Positions 34,041-45,752 of a stretch of 64,000 bases of DNA are shown one piece after another. Source of the DNA: Rhyacophila brunnea (taxonomy: Eukaryota; Arthropoda; Insecta; Trichoptera; Rhyacophilidae); NCBI GenBank assembly GCA_022495005.1, contig JAGYXB010000283.1, positions 302,501 through 366,500 of the forward strand, given 5' to 3'. The notes below the pieces were generated by a model that did no database searches, was not told where the DNA came from, and saw only the letters and a list, made by a program, of their open reading frames with translations. Position 1 is the first letter of the stretch. Each line of letters starts with the position of its first letter. A program made the position numbers and the translations under genes.

Positions 34041-34702
34041 TAGGGATTCCAATCCCGGGATCCCGAGCTATTATCAATACTTATGAATCCCGGGATTGAT
34101 AAACATAATCCTGAAACTTTCGAAATTGATTTTTTATCATTTTTTATGGAAAATAAAATAAAAACGAAAATATAACAGAAAAAATACTTATTAGAAATAA
34201 ACTGAGTTTGAATGAAGTTTGATTTATACCCATGTGTAATTTTCTGATTCATTTTATTTTTTCAAATAAATTAATAAAAATGAGAAAGATAGGAAAAAAA
34301 ACAATGGTTTGCAAAGTTTAACAAAGTAATTCCACCATGATCTCATATGTTGTACGGCAGTTTCATATTTGGCTGACTAATTAGATTTATGAAGCGGAAA
34401 GGCCATAAGTACACCATGATTTGCTTTACCATTTTAAATCTCGCTAACCCATTCATTAAGTATTTACTATCAGAAACAGCAATCTCATATTAAATTCACA
34501 TTATTATTTATATTAAAATATTTTTTACTCCATTAAACTTATGTATTTCCAAGATTGAACGTATACAATATTAACAATAAATGTCTTAAATAATGTTATT
34601 TGTGAATATATTTTTTTTATATTAATAATGGAAAAAATGCCAATACCAGGACCAATCCCGGGATCCCAGGATCAAAATTGTGGCTCGGGATTGGATTCTC
34701 TA
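34041..34702. mobile_element. Non-autonomous hAT element, family 1, inverted copy
   Basis: The ends are TAGGGATTCCAATCCCGGG and the complementary right end ...GGATTCTCTA. An exact 8-bp duplication ACCAGGAC flanks it (34033-34040 and 34703-34710). It is inverted relative to 16293-17006 and inserted in a different place of the unit. Confidence 0.85.
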
Positions 34703-34740
34703 ACCAGGACTAATTGTTTCATTTGCTGATAATAATATAT

Positions 34741-35103
34741 TCTACTAAGTGTAAAACCCATACAAGAATAAACGAAAAAATATCTTAAATCAATTTAATA
34801 ACTAGACACTTTATTCAGGGTTCTAGTAATTTAGAAATGTTATCAATTTCCTTCTTGACGCTGTCCTTCATCTAGGTCTATCTAAAGCCGGTTTACTCCA
34901 GTTAAGTACACTCACCTTTAATCTATCTCGATACTCTCTCTCCTATTAGTATGACATCGAACAGGTAATCGTTTGTCTTGTTATGTTTTCGGCAACGGAA
35001 ATCATTACTAACGGTCCCCGATCCTTCTCGTGGTCCAGAGGAAGGTGTATGTCGGTAAAGAGACTCAATGGATGTTAATCTTCAGAAATGTTTATTCATC
35101 ATG
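34741..35103 (+). repeat. Unit 4 proximal block
   Basis: It starts with 'gtgtaaaacccatacaagaataaacga', as unit 3 does, and includes the 'gacgct' block. From about 34985 it becomes the left arm of a large inverted repeat with 37.17-37.41 kb. Confidence 0.65.
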
Positions 35104-35111
35104 GTCTCAAA

Positions 35112-35759
35112 TAGAGATTGCAAATGCCGGTATTTCAAAACCGGTACTCTAGTATTTATCAATACCGAAATACCGGTTTTTAAAATCCAAAATACCGGAA
35201 TTTTTGGTATTAAGAAAGCACACGAGTTTACGTTTTTGAAAATGAATTATAAGGTATGTGCTCCTAAAATGCAAATATATTGAGTGAATCCGAACAGAGG
35301 TGAAAAAATAATAAAACAAATTTCATCAAATATATTTATATACTTAAGTAATTGTCGCGATGAATTATCATAATATTATTTCGAAATAGAAAACATCCGT
35401 GACAAAAATGTTCAATTATTCTAAAATTATTGATGACTGTATAAGCGTTGAAATTAAGAAGCTTTTCCTGCAGCCGGACTTTTTTTTTGCACTTGATGAA
35501 ATTTTGAGGGCTTCAGTTAAAATTATCAATATACATCTTCAAATTAAGTATTTGTAAAAATCACAAGTTCTACATTTATGATCAATATATATTTTTTATA
35601 TGTCAACATAATTATTGATGCAGGTGTTTGCTTTAAAATAATATTTTAAATAGATTTTAATAGCTACATTTATTGATAAGCACCTACTTCTGTTTTTTTA
35701 ATGTGTAAGAAATACCGAAAAACCGGTATTGACATTATCATTCGGTATTGCAATCCCTA
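35112..35759. mobile_element. Non-autonomous hAT element, family 2
   Basis: The 648-bp element has ends TAGAGATTGCAAATGCCGG and CGGTATTGCAATCCCTA. Flanks gtctcaaa and gtttcaaa are an 8-bp duplication with one mismatch. The CCGGTATT motif recurs near both ends. The inverted arm at 37.17-37.41 kb lacks it, which independently confirms the insertion. There is no transposase ORF. Confidence 0.8.
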
Positions 35760-36445
35760 GTTTCAAAGTGCAGTTACATGTTGTAAATAAAAGGGAAAGA
35801 AATCGGAGAGTAGAGCTTAGTTAAGTTTAGACAAGTTGAATGGTTTGAATTAAATGATATTAGAATCATTAACAGTATTATAAAAATGAAATATTAGGTA
35901 ATATTAGTGACGCTTAGTTCGTGTGCAAGAGTTTATATGTGTGTAGTTATACAGTTATGGTAGATAAATTGAGGTTGATCAATAATATAATATTGAGTAG
36001 ATACATTGCAATAGTCGAAATCACATCAATCGAATATTCTCAAAAATGAATGGTGCATAATTAGTAACTTAGGGCGTCGATGAATTAAATAAAAAACAAT
36101 TTACTGTCATCGGGGAGATATTATACAGAGGGGAGATACGGATACATAACAGGCATATGGAGTCAAGGTTGTATTAACAGATTTAATCTACCTTTAATGA
36201 GAAAGGGGTGTTAACGGCTCCTTAACCTATTAGGTCTATAGATACTGTACATACTAATTTTGCACATTTTTAAATCTCAAATTTATGATTTTTATTTATT
36301 GAAATAAATGGATCTGAAATTATTGATCAATCCCAATTCATCCCTCTTTTATAGTTGTGTTACTACACACATACGTAGACTAAGTGTCACTAATATTACT
36401 TACATACTATTTCATATTTATACTATTGTAAATGATTCTAATATC

Positions 36446-37121
36446 TAATGGATTCAAGCTCTGTACTATTCCATTTAAGTCGTTTTTGCGACCCGGGTTT
36501 TGCCTTTCGGTATCTTCAGGTGCCGTGTATACTCACCAAAGGTAAACACACACTGACAACGAACACTCTTTACTCTAGCTTATATAATAAATCAATACAA
36601 TAAAATAGCTAAAAACTCCATTATCTACCTATCAAGTCAAAGGTCACAAAAAATACAATATGAATAGTTGAAGTGTCAGTAAAAAACCTAATTAGTAAAA
36701 ACCCTATTTTATTTATAACAGTACACTTGATAGCATATTAAGTCTTCAAAACCTAATAATAGATCATTATTATTTATAAACAATATAAATACTACACTCA
36801 AGAAGTGTAAATCGTCAATTCTAAGAAAAATAATTAATTAATGGGGTTAACTAATGAGATATTAGTCTTTAATAATACTCTTACATGGTACCTACTTTTT
36901 TATAACATTATTTAAAAAAAAATACGTATAAAGTCACCTAATATACCTTTTTATATGAGGTTTTACCTACTTTATTGTATTGATTTATTATAATATAAGA
37001 GTGTTCGTTGTCAGTGTGTGTTTACCTTTGACAAGTGTACGGCGCCTGAAGATGCCGAAAGGCAAAACCCTGGTTGCAAAAAATGACTTAAATGGAATAG
37101 TACAGAGCTCGAATCCATTAG
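36446..37121. mobile_element. Foldback element with ~150-bp inverted repeats
   Basis: The left arm (from 'ctaatggattcaagctctgt') includes 'gttttgcctttcggtatctt' and 'cacacactgacaacgaacac'. The right arm contains the same in reverse complement, ending at about 37121. The plus-strand frame of 77 codons at 36980 merely reads through the right arm. Single-arm remains lie at 26.81-26.93 kb. Confidence 0.7.
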
Positions 37122-37834
37122 AATTTAAATTCAAATTCCATCAAGTACCTCCAGTCGATAGTATTAAGATTATAATATCATTCAACCCGGACCATTCAAC
37201 TTGTTCAAACTAAACTCAACTCTGCCCATCGAGTTGTTTCAGTGCGGATGGATAAAACTGTCCTGAGTTATTTCTTTTTTATTTTTACACCATGTAACTG
37301 TAAAATGATACGTATGGCGAATAAACATCTCCGAAGATTAACATCCATCGAGTCTTATTACTGACATACATCTTGCACTGGACCACGTGAAAGATCAGGG
37401 CTCGTTGGTAAAGATTTTCGTTTCAAAAAACATAACAACCCTTATAGGTTAAGGACGTGGCTAACATTCTTTTCTCGTAAAATGTAGATTTGATATGTTA
37501 AAGCAACCGTAAATTCATATAGGCTTATAATATTATAATCTTCTTAGGATCGAAAATGGTGAGTAATTTGCATTTGATTCAATTCTATTGTTTTTTGTGT
37601 GTTCTGTTTATTCATACTATGATAATGTATGGGGATTTAAAATATGTACATCTCATGAAAACAACAAAAAATGAACTCAAATTAAGTATTTACTTGTATT
37701 TACCCATAAATCAAAGAAATGATCTTCAGTAAGCGTCTAAATATCCATAAGATCTATCGTTTTGGAGCCATTTTTTTTATCAAAGTGAAAAAAATCACCT
37801 AATCGTGTAGGGTCGTTCAATAATATATTATGTC

Positions 37835-38310
37835 TGGTTGGGCCATTTATGTTCCCATTCCACTCCTTATCTTCTCACCCACTTCCTAATTCCCAGTAAT
37901 ATTGTTACCAGATAATCAATAAGCAATTACGGGTGATGAGAGACGGTGTTATAAAGAACATTCAGTTGCATCTCAACAGCGGACGTGTGCGGGCTTCTAA
38001 TAGCTTTCCGTCGCTTAATTGATTGACTCAATAGATACAGACTCATTCAGAATCAATCATCATCATTCATACACCCTCACATATAATCCATAAAACTGTA
38101 TCACAAAGTGCGTGAGTGTACGAACCGGGTGACCCAAAACAACAATACCGATACTCGAGTGAAAGTTTAAACCAGACTACGGAGCCATCATACATCATCA
38201 CAAAGGTCAGTGTCTGGCATCCTGTTCCATCGCCCCCACCTCGTCGACCTCCTCATCTTCCCTTAAAATAATTACAGTCCACTTAAAAAGCTCAACCAAT
38301 GTCTTTTTGC
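37835..38310 (+). repeat. Solo-LTR-like repeat, copy B
   Basis: It is alignable with 19.80-20.41 and 49.36-49.92 kb. It contains 'gttataaagaacattcagttgc', which resembles a TATA box with an initiator, as expected of a retroviral-type LTR promoter. No internal coding region is associated with it. Confidence 0.5.
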
Positions 38311-38512
38311 TACTTTTTTTAACAATAAAGACTTTTTTTTTAAACAGTGTTTATTCAATGCAACATAAATAATGCACATTGTTAGACATGACTATCTCCC
38401 ATATATTAATCAATTAATGTACTATGTCATACCTATAAAAATGGATTTTAGGGAAAACTTTTTTTACATTTAAGAAGATTTTGCGGACATCGGAATAAAT
38501 GGTATTCACTAG

Positions 38513-39331
38513 CAGGGGTCGGCAAACTCTTGGACCAAAAGAGCCAAATATGAGTATCACAACGGTTAAAATTTTTTTCGAGAGCCATACATATGTTTTT
38601 ATCAATACGATTTATTTCAGTGAATGTTATTGTTTATTTATCAAGTGAAGAAGATTTTGCGAATAAAACTATCGCAATTATAAGTTTTTTTATTGTTGAC
38701 ATTATAAATATAATTTTTACAGAAAATGAGTTACATACAATTTTCACGCATTCCTTAAAACTAATGTGAACAATGACCTTCCTTGCATTTCTTTGGAGAG
38801 TGTCTGTATGTTTGGTATGTAACTTAAAATTTTCAATTTTAGGCGCGACTCCAAATTCTCATCGGTTATTTGGCTTCTCTAAATGCTATTTATATTGTTC
38901 ATGTTTGAAAATGACTGTTCACATATATATTATTATGTAGACACAAATATGAGTTCGGAAAGCTATAAATACCATGTATTAAAAATCGTACTATTTACCT
39001 TATTATGTAGATCTTTTAGAGCGCTCCGCTGTGTTGTGAAATTAAATTGCATTTTTCTCTCTCCAAATCCTCAATTTTGGTGGCAAGATCTACAAATTTG
39101 GAGCTACACAACTCTTTGCTTGTTAAATTCACAATTTTTTTTTTCAAAAGTGCTCGTGTCAATATGAAATGGAGAAATTTTTAATTTGTCGACTTTTGCA
39201 ATGGGCGGATTTAAGACGACAACAATTTATACCTTTTTTGTAAAAATGTGAATTGGGAATTTGGCAAAGAGCCGCACGCCAATACCCAAAGAGCCACATG
39301 TGGCTCGCGAGCCGCGGTTTGCTGACCCCTG
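38513..39331. mobile_element. Non-autonomous hAT element, family 3, inside the mariner
   Basis: The ends are CAGGGGTCGGCAAACTCTT and ...GGTTTGCTGACCCCTG, and the inner ends contain 'gagccacatgtggctcgcgagccg'-type sequence. It is flanked by CACTAG on both sides (38507-38512 and 39332-39337). Removing it joins two pieces of the mariner reading order. The interior has only short frames. Confidence 0.85.
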
Positions 39332-39559
39332 CACTAGGTGATAAGTCCTGGAAGTATGAGGACACAGTGAAGTTTTGCATTTTATTGCAATATTTTTTTA
39401 GGATGATCGATGATGCAACATAACGTGGTCTGGCATTATCTTGATTAAAAAAAACGCCTTTTTCGTTTATCAAATGCGGTCGTTTTTTAATTAATGCGTG
39501 ATTTAAATTATTAAATTGTTGACAATACTTTGTCATGTAATATTTCATGTGACATGTCT

Positions 39560-40420
39560 ACATCTTTAAACGCAAACTTAAATAAATACCGTTAATTAAT
39601 TAACAAATGAAAATTAATTCGACACATCCTTGTTGATATTGAGTGTAAACCCTGCTTAAAACAATAACCGTTGTAAAAATCTACCAATAAGAAATCTTCC
39701 CGCTTTTGGAAGATGATGCAATAATCTGTCACATGGAAGGGGTCAGGACTAAACAACACATTCCGCCCACGGTACATGGACACTCCAAGATTAGAATTGA
39801 TACGGGATGGATGTCCCCCGGTTTGACTTTAAATAACAGTTCTACGCCATTTTTGATGTTTCCCTTTCGGACGGGGAAATGAACAAACAGATCCAGCCAA
39901 GCTAAATATGCAGCCTTCAACTTAATTAAAGCTAAGTACAATTTAAAACCAATTAAACTCTATCATCACTGTACCAATCGAATATATTTCAACGTTGTAT
40001 TAATATTTTAATTTTTTTCTGTATCATTTCAAAATTTAAATGTTGGACGTAATTGTGTTGTATAATTAAATAACTTTTTTTAACAAATCTACGCAACGTT
40101 CTTATTTCATTGTTCATTTCTATTTGTAAAATACACACTTATAAAGGCGCCCAAATAATATTATATTTTCATATTACAAACGAGGTTACAAATGGCAATT
40201 TATTGAAGTTAATTATGAGATGAGACATTCCTTGCAGAAAGTTCAAGTTAACCGAAAGCCGAGTCTATACACTTTGAGATTAAAAAGTACTTTATTTTAT
40301 TATGTTCTATCGATTAAACTAGCTGGTATTTCATTTTGATTATATTAAGTATATTGTTCGTTACAATTTTAACTCATTTTATTTTATCATATCATAAACC
40401 TTGCTTTCAATCGAAACATA
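39560..40420. mobile_element. Unclassified insertion in the mariner
   Basis: This segment separates two consecutive parts of the mariner transposase, so it must have inserted later. It has minus-strand frames (39729-39941 and 39592-39783) without a domain that I recognise, and I cannot name the element. Confidence 0.45.
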
Positions 40421-41000
40421 ACAACTTCACAGCATTGACTATCTCATTCGATTTTAAAAGCTCATAATATACAATACCCTGAATATCTATACCACACAAG
40501 ATATTTATCTTTTTTGTGCATTTCGGCTTTAGGGATAAAGAGGGATGCTCCTACAGGGGTTGACAATTATCGTTTTCATGTAAAATTGTTGTAGATAATC
40601 CACTTTTCATCAGCCGTTATAATTCGATCCAAGAATGAATCCTGATTTTGTCTAGCGATGAGTGATCCGCAGATAGTCGACCTGTCAAGCAAAGTATTTT
40701 GTGACCCAAACACGGATACACAGTCTATGGAGATGACGAATAATGATTGATTTGTCAATATTAAAACTCTATGAAACTTTTCGTGAAGTTATCTGAGGGT
40801 CTGTGTAAATTTCGATAGGACGTCCAGTGCAGGCTTCGTTTTCCATGGATAGATTCCCGGAACGAAATATGTTAAACCAAAAATAACACTTTCATCTTTT
40901 CAGCACACCTACACCACACACAAAACAGATATTATCAGCTGCGGTAGTAGCATTATGTCCTTCCTTTAATAAACACATAAAGCTTGTAATATGATACATG

Positions 41001-41948
41001 CAGTGACGTCCCGTGGGGGTAGGCAGACTGAGCGTCGCTTGGGGGTGGCAGTTATCCGAAAGGCGGCAAATTGAGGAGAATCATTAGGTATATGAGTCGT
41101 ATAGCATCAAAAGTAGATCTGTACGTTATTCATCATTTCGAGAAAATGACGAAAAACATTTTTTTGGGTTTTTTAGTGTTATAATAGCACGAAATATGTT
41201 TCTACATTTAGAAAGTAGAAATTCAATTCAAATTCAATAGTTCTACTTTTGTTTCTAAAGTATTGAACGGTTCTAATTCTGATACCAAGCCCTATTTTCC
41301 ATCACAATTTTATACCACACAGATATGATTTTGATTCGAATATTATATTGCTAGTCGTACATTATGGTCAGAAGAATAATTTGGCATACTTAGTTAAATT
41401 TCGATATATTTGCGACAGTTCTACTTTTGAAACTATACGACTCATATATAGAAATATCTACCTAAACGGAAATATCTTTCCTTAAAAAAATCAGCGTACT
41501 GGTTGGAAACAAAGTGTATTCATACTTACTAAAAAGGTTTAATAGGACTGTATTTTTTTTGTCGGGCTCGCGATGTCTAGTTTACTCCCGTTGTTCTTGG
41601 ACGTCATGTCCTTGTGCACATATGCAGATTTTCAAATTACATTTGAATTATAGGTAAGTTCCTACATACTTACATACCCTAATTTAAAAAATATCCAAAT
41701 ATTTTTGCCAGTCACTCGAGAGCTTTGTAAGTTGTTACGTGTATTTAAAAATGTATCTGAAACCGTGGACTCACAATATTTTTTGTCTATCGAAGTAGAG
41801 ATGGTATTTAAATTAGATTTAGTGGTATAGGTCTTGTTAGTAATGTATCCATACAACAAATTTCTTAGATATTGGTGTCATGAAAGGATGATAAAAAATA
41901 CGGTAGGTATAAAAAAATGGGGTGACATTTTGTCTTGGGACGTCACTG
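41001..41948. mobile_element. Non-autonomous hAT element, family 4
   Basis: The ends are CAGTGACGTCCCGTGG and ...TTGGGACGTCACTG. The flanks gatacatg and gataaatg (40993-41000, 41949-41956) are an 8-bp duplication with one mismatch. The interior is about 0.95 kb with no transposase. Confidence 0.8.
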
Positions 41949-41956
41949 GATAAATG

Positions 41957-42202
41957 AATTTTATTCTGGGCCATTACTATATTTTTTTGGGGGTTGTTAC
42001 ATGACCAGCTGTTGAAAGAATCGGTTAGAAGATATACCTTCAGAATGACAAGAACTTATACATCAATCTAATACATTATTTGCATATATAGGATATGTTA
42101 TATTCGGAATGTCGTCACAGTCACCAACAATCGGTCCTCCGCAAGTCGAGTGATGAATTTTAGATAAGATGCTTGGGAAGGGTGTCATTGATCAGATTTG
42201 TA
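41957..42202 (+). repeat. Unit 4 block before the LINE chimera
   Basis: From about 42120 the sequence ('gatgaattttagata', 'tgggaagggtgtca') aligns with 11.21-11.26 kb of unit 1. It ends at the duplicated target GATTTGTA (42195-42202). Confidence 0.65.
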
Positions 42203-42805
42203 TCATCATCATTAGCCTGAATCTATCCACTGCTGGATTAAGGCCTCTTTAAGCTGCCTCCACTTCTCTCGGTCCTGTGCATTGCGTTGCCACGTACTAC
42301 CGCAGAATTTTATCATTTCATCGACCAAGCGGCCTCTAGGTCTACATTGCGGACGTTTTGTACTTCTTCGATACCACTGGATGCCTAGATTTGTCCAACG
42401 ATTGTCTCTTCTTCGAGCTATGTGTCCAGCCCATCTCCATTTAAGGCTTTTAATAAACTCTATTACATCGCAAACCCTTGTCTGCTTCATTATCCACTCA
42501 TTCCTCTTCTTGTCCTTTCGCGTTATGCCCAGCATGCACCTCTCCATACCACGTTGTGCTATTCTAAGTTTCTTGATTTCTCTTTTACTTAGGGTCCATA
42601 TTTCACACGCATATGACGTGACCAAGGGAAGCACACACTCGTTGAACACTTTGCGCTTTAGGCACAGTGGAAGGTCACTTTTGAAGACATTATTCAAGCG
42701 GCCAAAAGCACTCCAGCCTAGCTTTACTCTGCGAACAATTTCATCAAATATACATCCATCTATAGACACTTGTTGTCCAAGATAGATGTAGCTTTTCACC
42801 TGTTC
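42203..42805 (-). pseudogene. RTE-like LINE, 5'-truncated, C-terminal region intact
   Basis: The minus strand has one open frame of 195 codons plus a few upstream codons. It carries SYIYLGQQVSIDG, KRKVFNECVLPLVTSYACEIWTL, QRGMERCMLGITRKD, WRWAGHIARRRDNRW, GRLVDEMI and ends WRQLKEALIQQWIDSG. This is the complete C-terminal part of an RTE-clade polyprotein without the RT catalytic core. The 3' tail is short ATC repeats (42203-42212), as is usual for RTE. The 5' end is cut where the R1-like element begins. Confidence 0.85.
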
Positions 42806-45344
42806 GAGCTGAGTCCGTCGCGAGACGAATCAGTGGCTGGAGAGTCCATGAGAGCGCTTCCATGAGTGATCACCGGTTGATCACTTTTGAGCTGGCCTCT
42901 AACTCCTCGCACGATGGCGTCTCTGACGTATCCCCACCCCCGCCCACGCGATTTAGAACGCGCGGCGGGAATTGGGAAAAGTTTGAAGAGGTGCTTTCCA
43001 AAAAGCTTGACAGGACATCTAGAACCCGATTTCCGGACCTACACTCGGCCGCCTCACGACTGACTGAAGACATCACCGGATCAGCCGAAGCTTCACTCGG
43101 ACGCTGCAAGCCCAAGCCACCAAGCCAGTCGCCGTGGTGGACGCAGCATGTTTCGCGCCTGCGTGACCTTTTCAGAAAAGCACGCAAGGCTCATCAACGT
43201 GCACGCCTGCGCAAGCAACCACCTGCTTCCATCGATTCCCTTGCAACCATGGCCAAATCCACCCGAATGGAATACAAGAAAGCGATTACTCAAGCCAAAA
43301 AAGACTACTGGCGTAACTTCGTCACCATTGAGGGAGGTTCGGACCCCTGGGGTCCTCCATACCGTGCACTGAGGCTGGGACTCAGACCGACGAGCCTCTT
43401 GTGCGGCATCGAGAAACCGGGTGGCGGATTCACCAGTACTGAGTCTGAAACGGCTGCGGTCCTTCTCGAGGCCCTCATCCCACTGGATGATGAATCCAGA
43501 GATGACGACGCCATGAGGATGGCCCGCTTTGAGGCTTCTCTTCCTATCGACACGGATCACTCATCGTTGCCTTCCGAACAGGAGATCAACCACATCATAC
43601 GCACGTTGATTGCTGGCAAGGCCCCGGGCCCGGATTGCATTGACAATCTACTTGTCAAACGCACATGGGCCATCGCCGCGCCAGAGATTACAGCCCTCTT
43701 CAGTGACTGCATCAGAAGCGGCACGTTCCCCGACTGCTGGAAGAGGGGCTTACTTAAGGTAATCCCCAAAGCTGGCAGCCGAGAACCGTCTAGCCCCAAA
43801 GCCTACCGCCCTCTAACACTCTTGCCTGCTCTGGGTAAAGTGCTGGAGAAGCTACTGTGCCACAGGATTGAAGCCCACCTGTAGACACACTCACCACTTT
43901 TCGATAAGCAATTTGGATTCAGAAGAGGCAAATCAATAGTCGACGCCATAAGGAACGTGATTGCCATTGCTGAAAATTCTCGCCGTAAATACGTCCTAGG
44001 AGTTTTTTTGGACATTGCAGGTGCGTTTGATAGTGCGTCCTGGCCTCTTATACTTCAAAAGCTCCGGCTGAAGAGACTACCAGGAAATTTGTTCGCGTCA
44101 ATTCAAAGTTATTTCACCAATAGATCGATCGAGTTTCGAGTTGGATCAACCATAATAGAGAAGAACACCAGCATGGGATGTTCCCAGGGCTCAGTCTTCG
44201 GGCCCCTTCTCTGGAACGTACTCTTCGACGATCTCCTTAGAATTCCGCTTCCAACCGACTGTACTGTCATTGCCTACGCAGACGATGCGCTGCTGCTGGT
44301 CGAGGCCGACAGCAGGGCGAAGATTGAGAGCACCGTTGGCGAAGCCTTAGCATCAAGACAGAAGCCATTGTCCTCAAAGGACCGAGACGACTTAGCTGTT
44401 CGAGACTACCCACAGTCCGATTCGGTGACACGAGAGTGAAAGTGTCGAAGATCGTCACCTATCTAGGCGTCAAAATGGACACAATGTTAAATTTCCTACA
44501 CCATGCCGAAACCCAAGTCCACAAGGCTGGGGTGGCCTTCCAGAGGATCGGCTGCATGGCTGGTGAAGGATGGGGCTTAAAAGTAAGGGCGCTCAAGATC
44601 GCCTACGGCGCCATTTTCATGGGAATCGCGGCTTATGCCGCCAGTGCTTGGTGCCCGCGCATTCCCAAAAGTGTCAAACTTAAAATCTTTCTTTTAAGAG
44701 GACAGCGCATCGCGCTTCTGTCCATTACCAAGGCCTACCGTACTACCTCAACTGACGCGCTCCCGGTCCTGGCCGGCATTCTCCCACTTGACCTGCATAT
44801 TCAGGTCAGCGGCGCTTCAATATTGCTCCTCAAGGGCGAGGAGGCCGACGTTGGTGATTTTCACCTCGTCCCCCCCCCTCGGCTAGCTGGCGAAGGAGTA
44901 GCATTATCGAGGCGCAGAATTAGACTCATGTCGCTCAATGCGGCCATTAAGATCTGGCAGCGAAAGTGGGACGAATCGACCAAGGGCCGGCACACATATA
45001 TGTTTTTTCCAGACATACAGTGGCGAATGGAGATAACCAAATATCTGACTCCAGACCATTACACCAGTCAATTTGTGACTGGTCATGGTGGATTCGCTGG
45101 CAAGCTCTTCGAGCTTGGACTTGCAAACCGTCCGACATGTCCATGCGGAGGGGAAATACAGGATGCCAACCACATCCTATGGGAGTGTCTGAGTATGTGC
45201 TCCGAACGGGAGGAAATGCTCAGGTCGGTCCAACCAGCTGTTGGACCCATCGGCCCGTCCGACCTGGTTGCTACTAAGGCCAATTATCTTGCTTTCAAAA
45301 AATTTGCGGCGTCTTACTACGGGCGTGAAGATCTCTTCACATAA
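42806..45344 (+). pseudogene. R1-like LINE ORF2, 5'-truncated and broken
   Basis: The coding sequence enters at the end of the endonuclease domain (ISGWRVHESASMSDHRLITF). It proceeds through the RT domain: GKAPGPDCIDN, YRPLTLLPALGKVLEK, FGFRRGKS, LDIAGAFDSA, GCSQGSVFGPLLWN and the catalytic IAYADDALLL. It ends with a C-terminal zinc-knuckle-like CPCGGEIQDANHILWEC. It is broken by an in-frame TAG at 43882-43884. A deletion and frameshift near 44340-44360 also removes residues before KTEAIVLKG. The third frame runs to TAA at 45344. GC content is far above its surroundings, consistent with a recent arrival. Its 3' UTR continues to 45744. Confidence 0.9.
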
Positions 45345-45744
45345 ATTTTTGCTGCCTGTATGATTAGCTTCGTTCTTTAATTTAAAAAAACAAGTAGGTT
45401 CATTTTCTTTTTAGTAATTTCCATGTGCTTTTTCTCTTCCTGGCACTTTGCATTAGAGTAAACTCAGTAAACTCAGTCAGAGCTCACTTTGAGCGTAGCA
45501 ATCTAAGGCTTGGGCATCTTTCTCCCAGGACACTCCCAGGCCAATTCTTAGATGCTTCACATCACCAATTGACGTGTCCCGTGATACTCTCGATTAAGAC
45601 CGAGGGTGGTACGGGGCGGGTTTGGTGGAGGGACTTTAACTTCAATGTTCGAGCTGAGTACCATTGATGAGGATTTCTTTTTGGCTCAGAAAGCAGTTGA
45701 ACATGACTTTCGTCTTTGTTACATTTATTTTTAGTTATTTCATG
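45345..45744 (+). mobile_element. 3' UTR of the R1-like element
   Basis: This non-coding tail runs between the ORF2 stop and the second copy of the target GATTTGTA (45745-45752). It ends in an AT-rich stretch rather than a long poly(A). Confidence 0.65.
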
Positions 45745-45752
45745 GATTTGTA

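Larger units (their letters stand above)
34985..37415. repeat. Large inverted repeat around a foldback element
   Basis: The left arm is 34985-35103 plus 35760-35880, interrupted by the hAT element. The right arm is 37165-37415. Shared phrases include 'gaagattaacatccat', 'gacatacatcttgcactgg'-like sequence and 'caagttgaatggt' read in opposite directions. The spacer contains the 36.4-37.1 kb foldback element and the otherwise featureless 35.9-36.4 kb. Confidence 0.7.
38330..40860 (-). pseudogene. Mariner transposase, decayed and split by insertions
   Basis: Minus-strand pieces appear in family order. NEACTGRPIEIYTDP with SFNIDKSIIIRHLHRL (helix-turn-helix region, 40860-40730) comes first, then SFLDRIITADEKWIIYNN with the first catalytic Asp (about 40600). 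LCGIDIQGIVYYELLKSNEIVNA follows (40430-40500). After an approximately 0.87-kb insertion come KRPHLINEKGVFFNQDNARP with the second Asp (39430-39500) and FQDLSPS (about 39350). A hAT element (38513-39331) interrupts next, and EYHLFRCPQNLLK follows at 38505 and below. Stops and frameshifts make it inactive. Confidence 0.85.

Noticed and set aside
36980..37213. A 77-codon ORF beginning in the 36.9-37.2 kb region
   Set aside because: It lies in the inverted arm of a foldback element and has a mirror image at the left arm. There is no protein support.
39159..39548. A single 129-codon ORF as a gene
   Set aside because: Its N-terminal half is mariner transposase, and its C-terminal half reads into the hAT element inserted there, so the fusion is accidental.
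43093..43560. Minus-strand ORFs of 80-155 codons opposite the R1-like element
   Set aside because: They are antisense shadows of the GC-rich R1 coding sequence and carry no recognisable domain.
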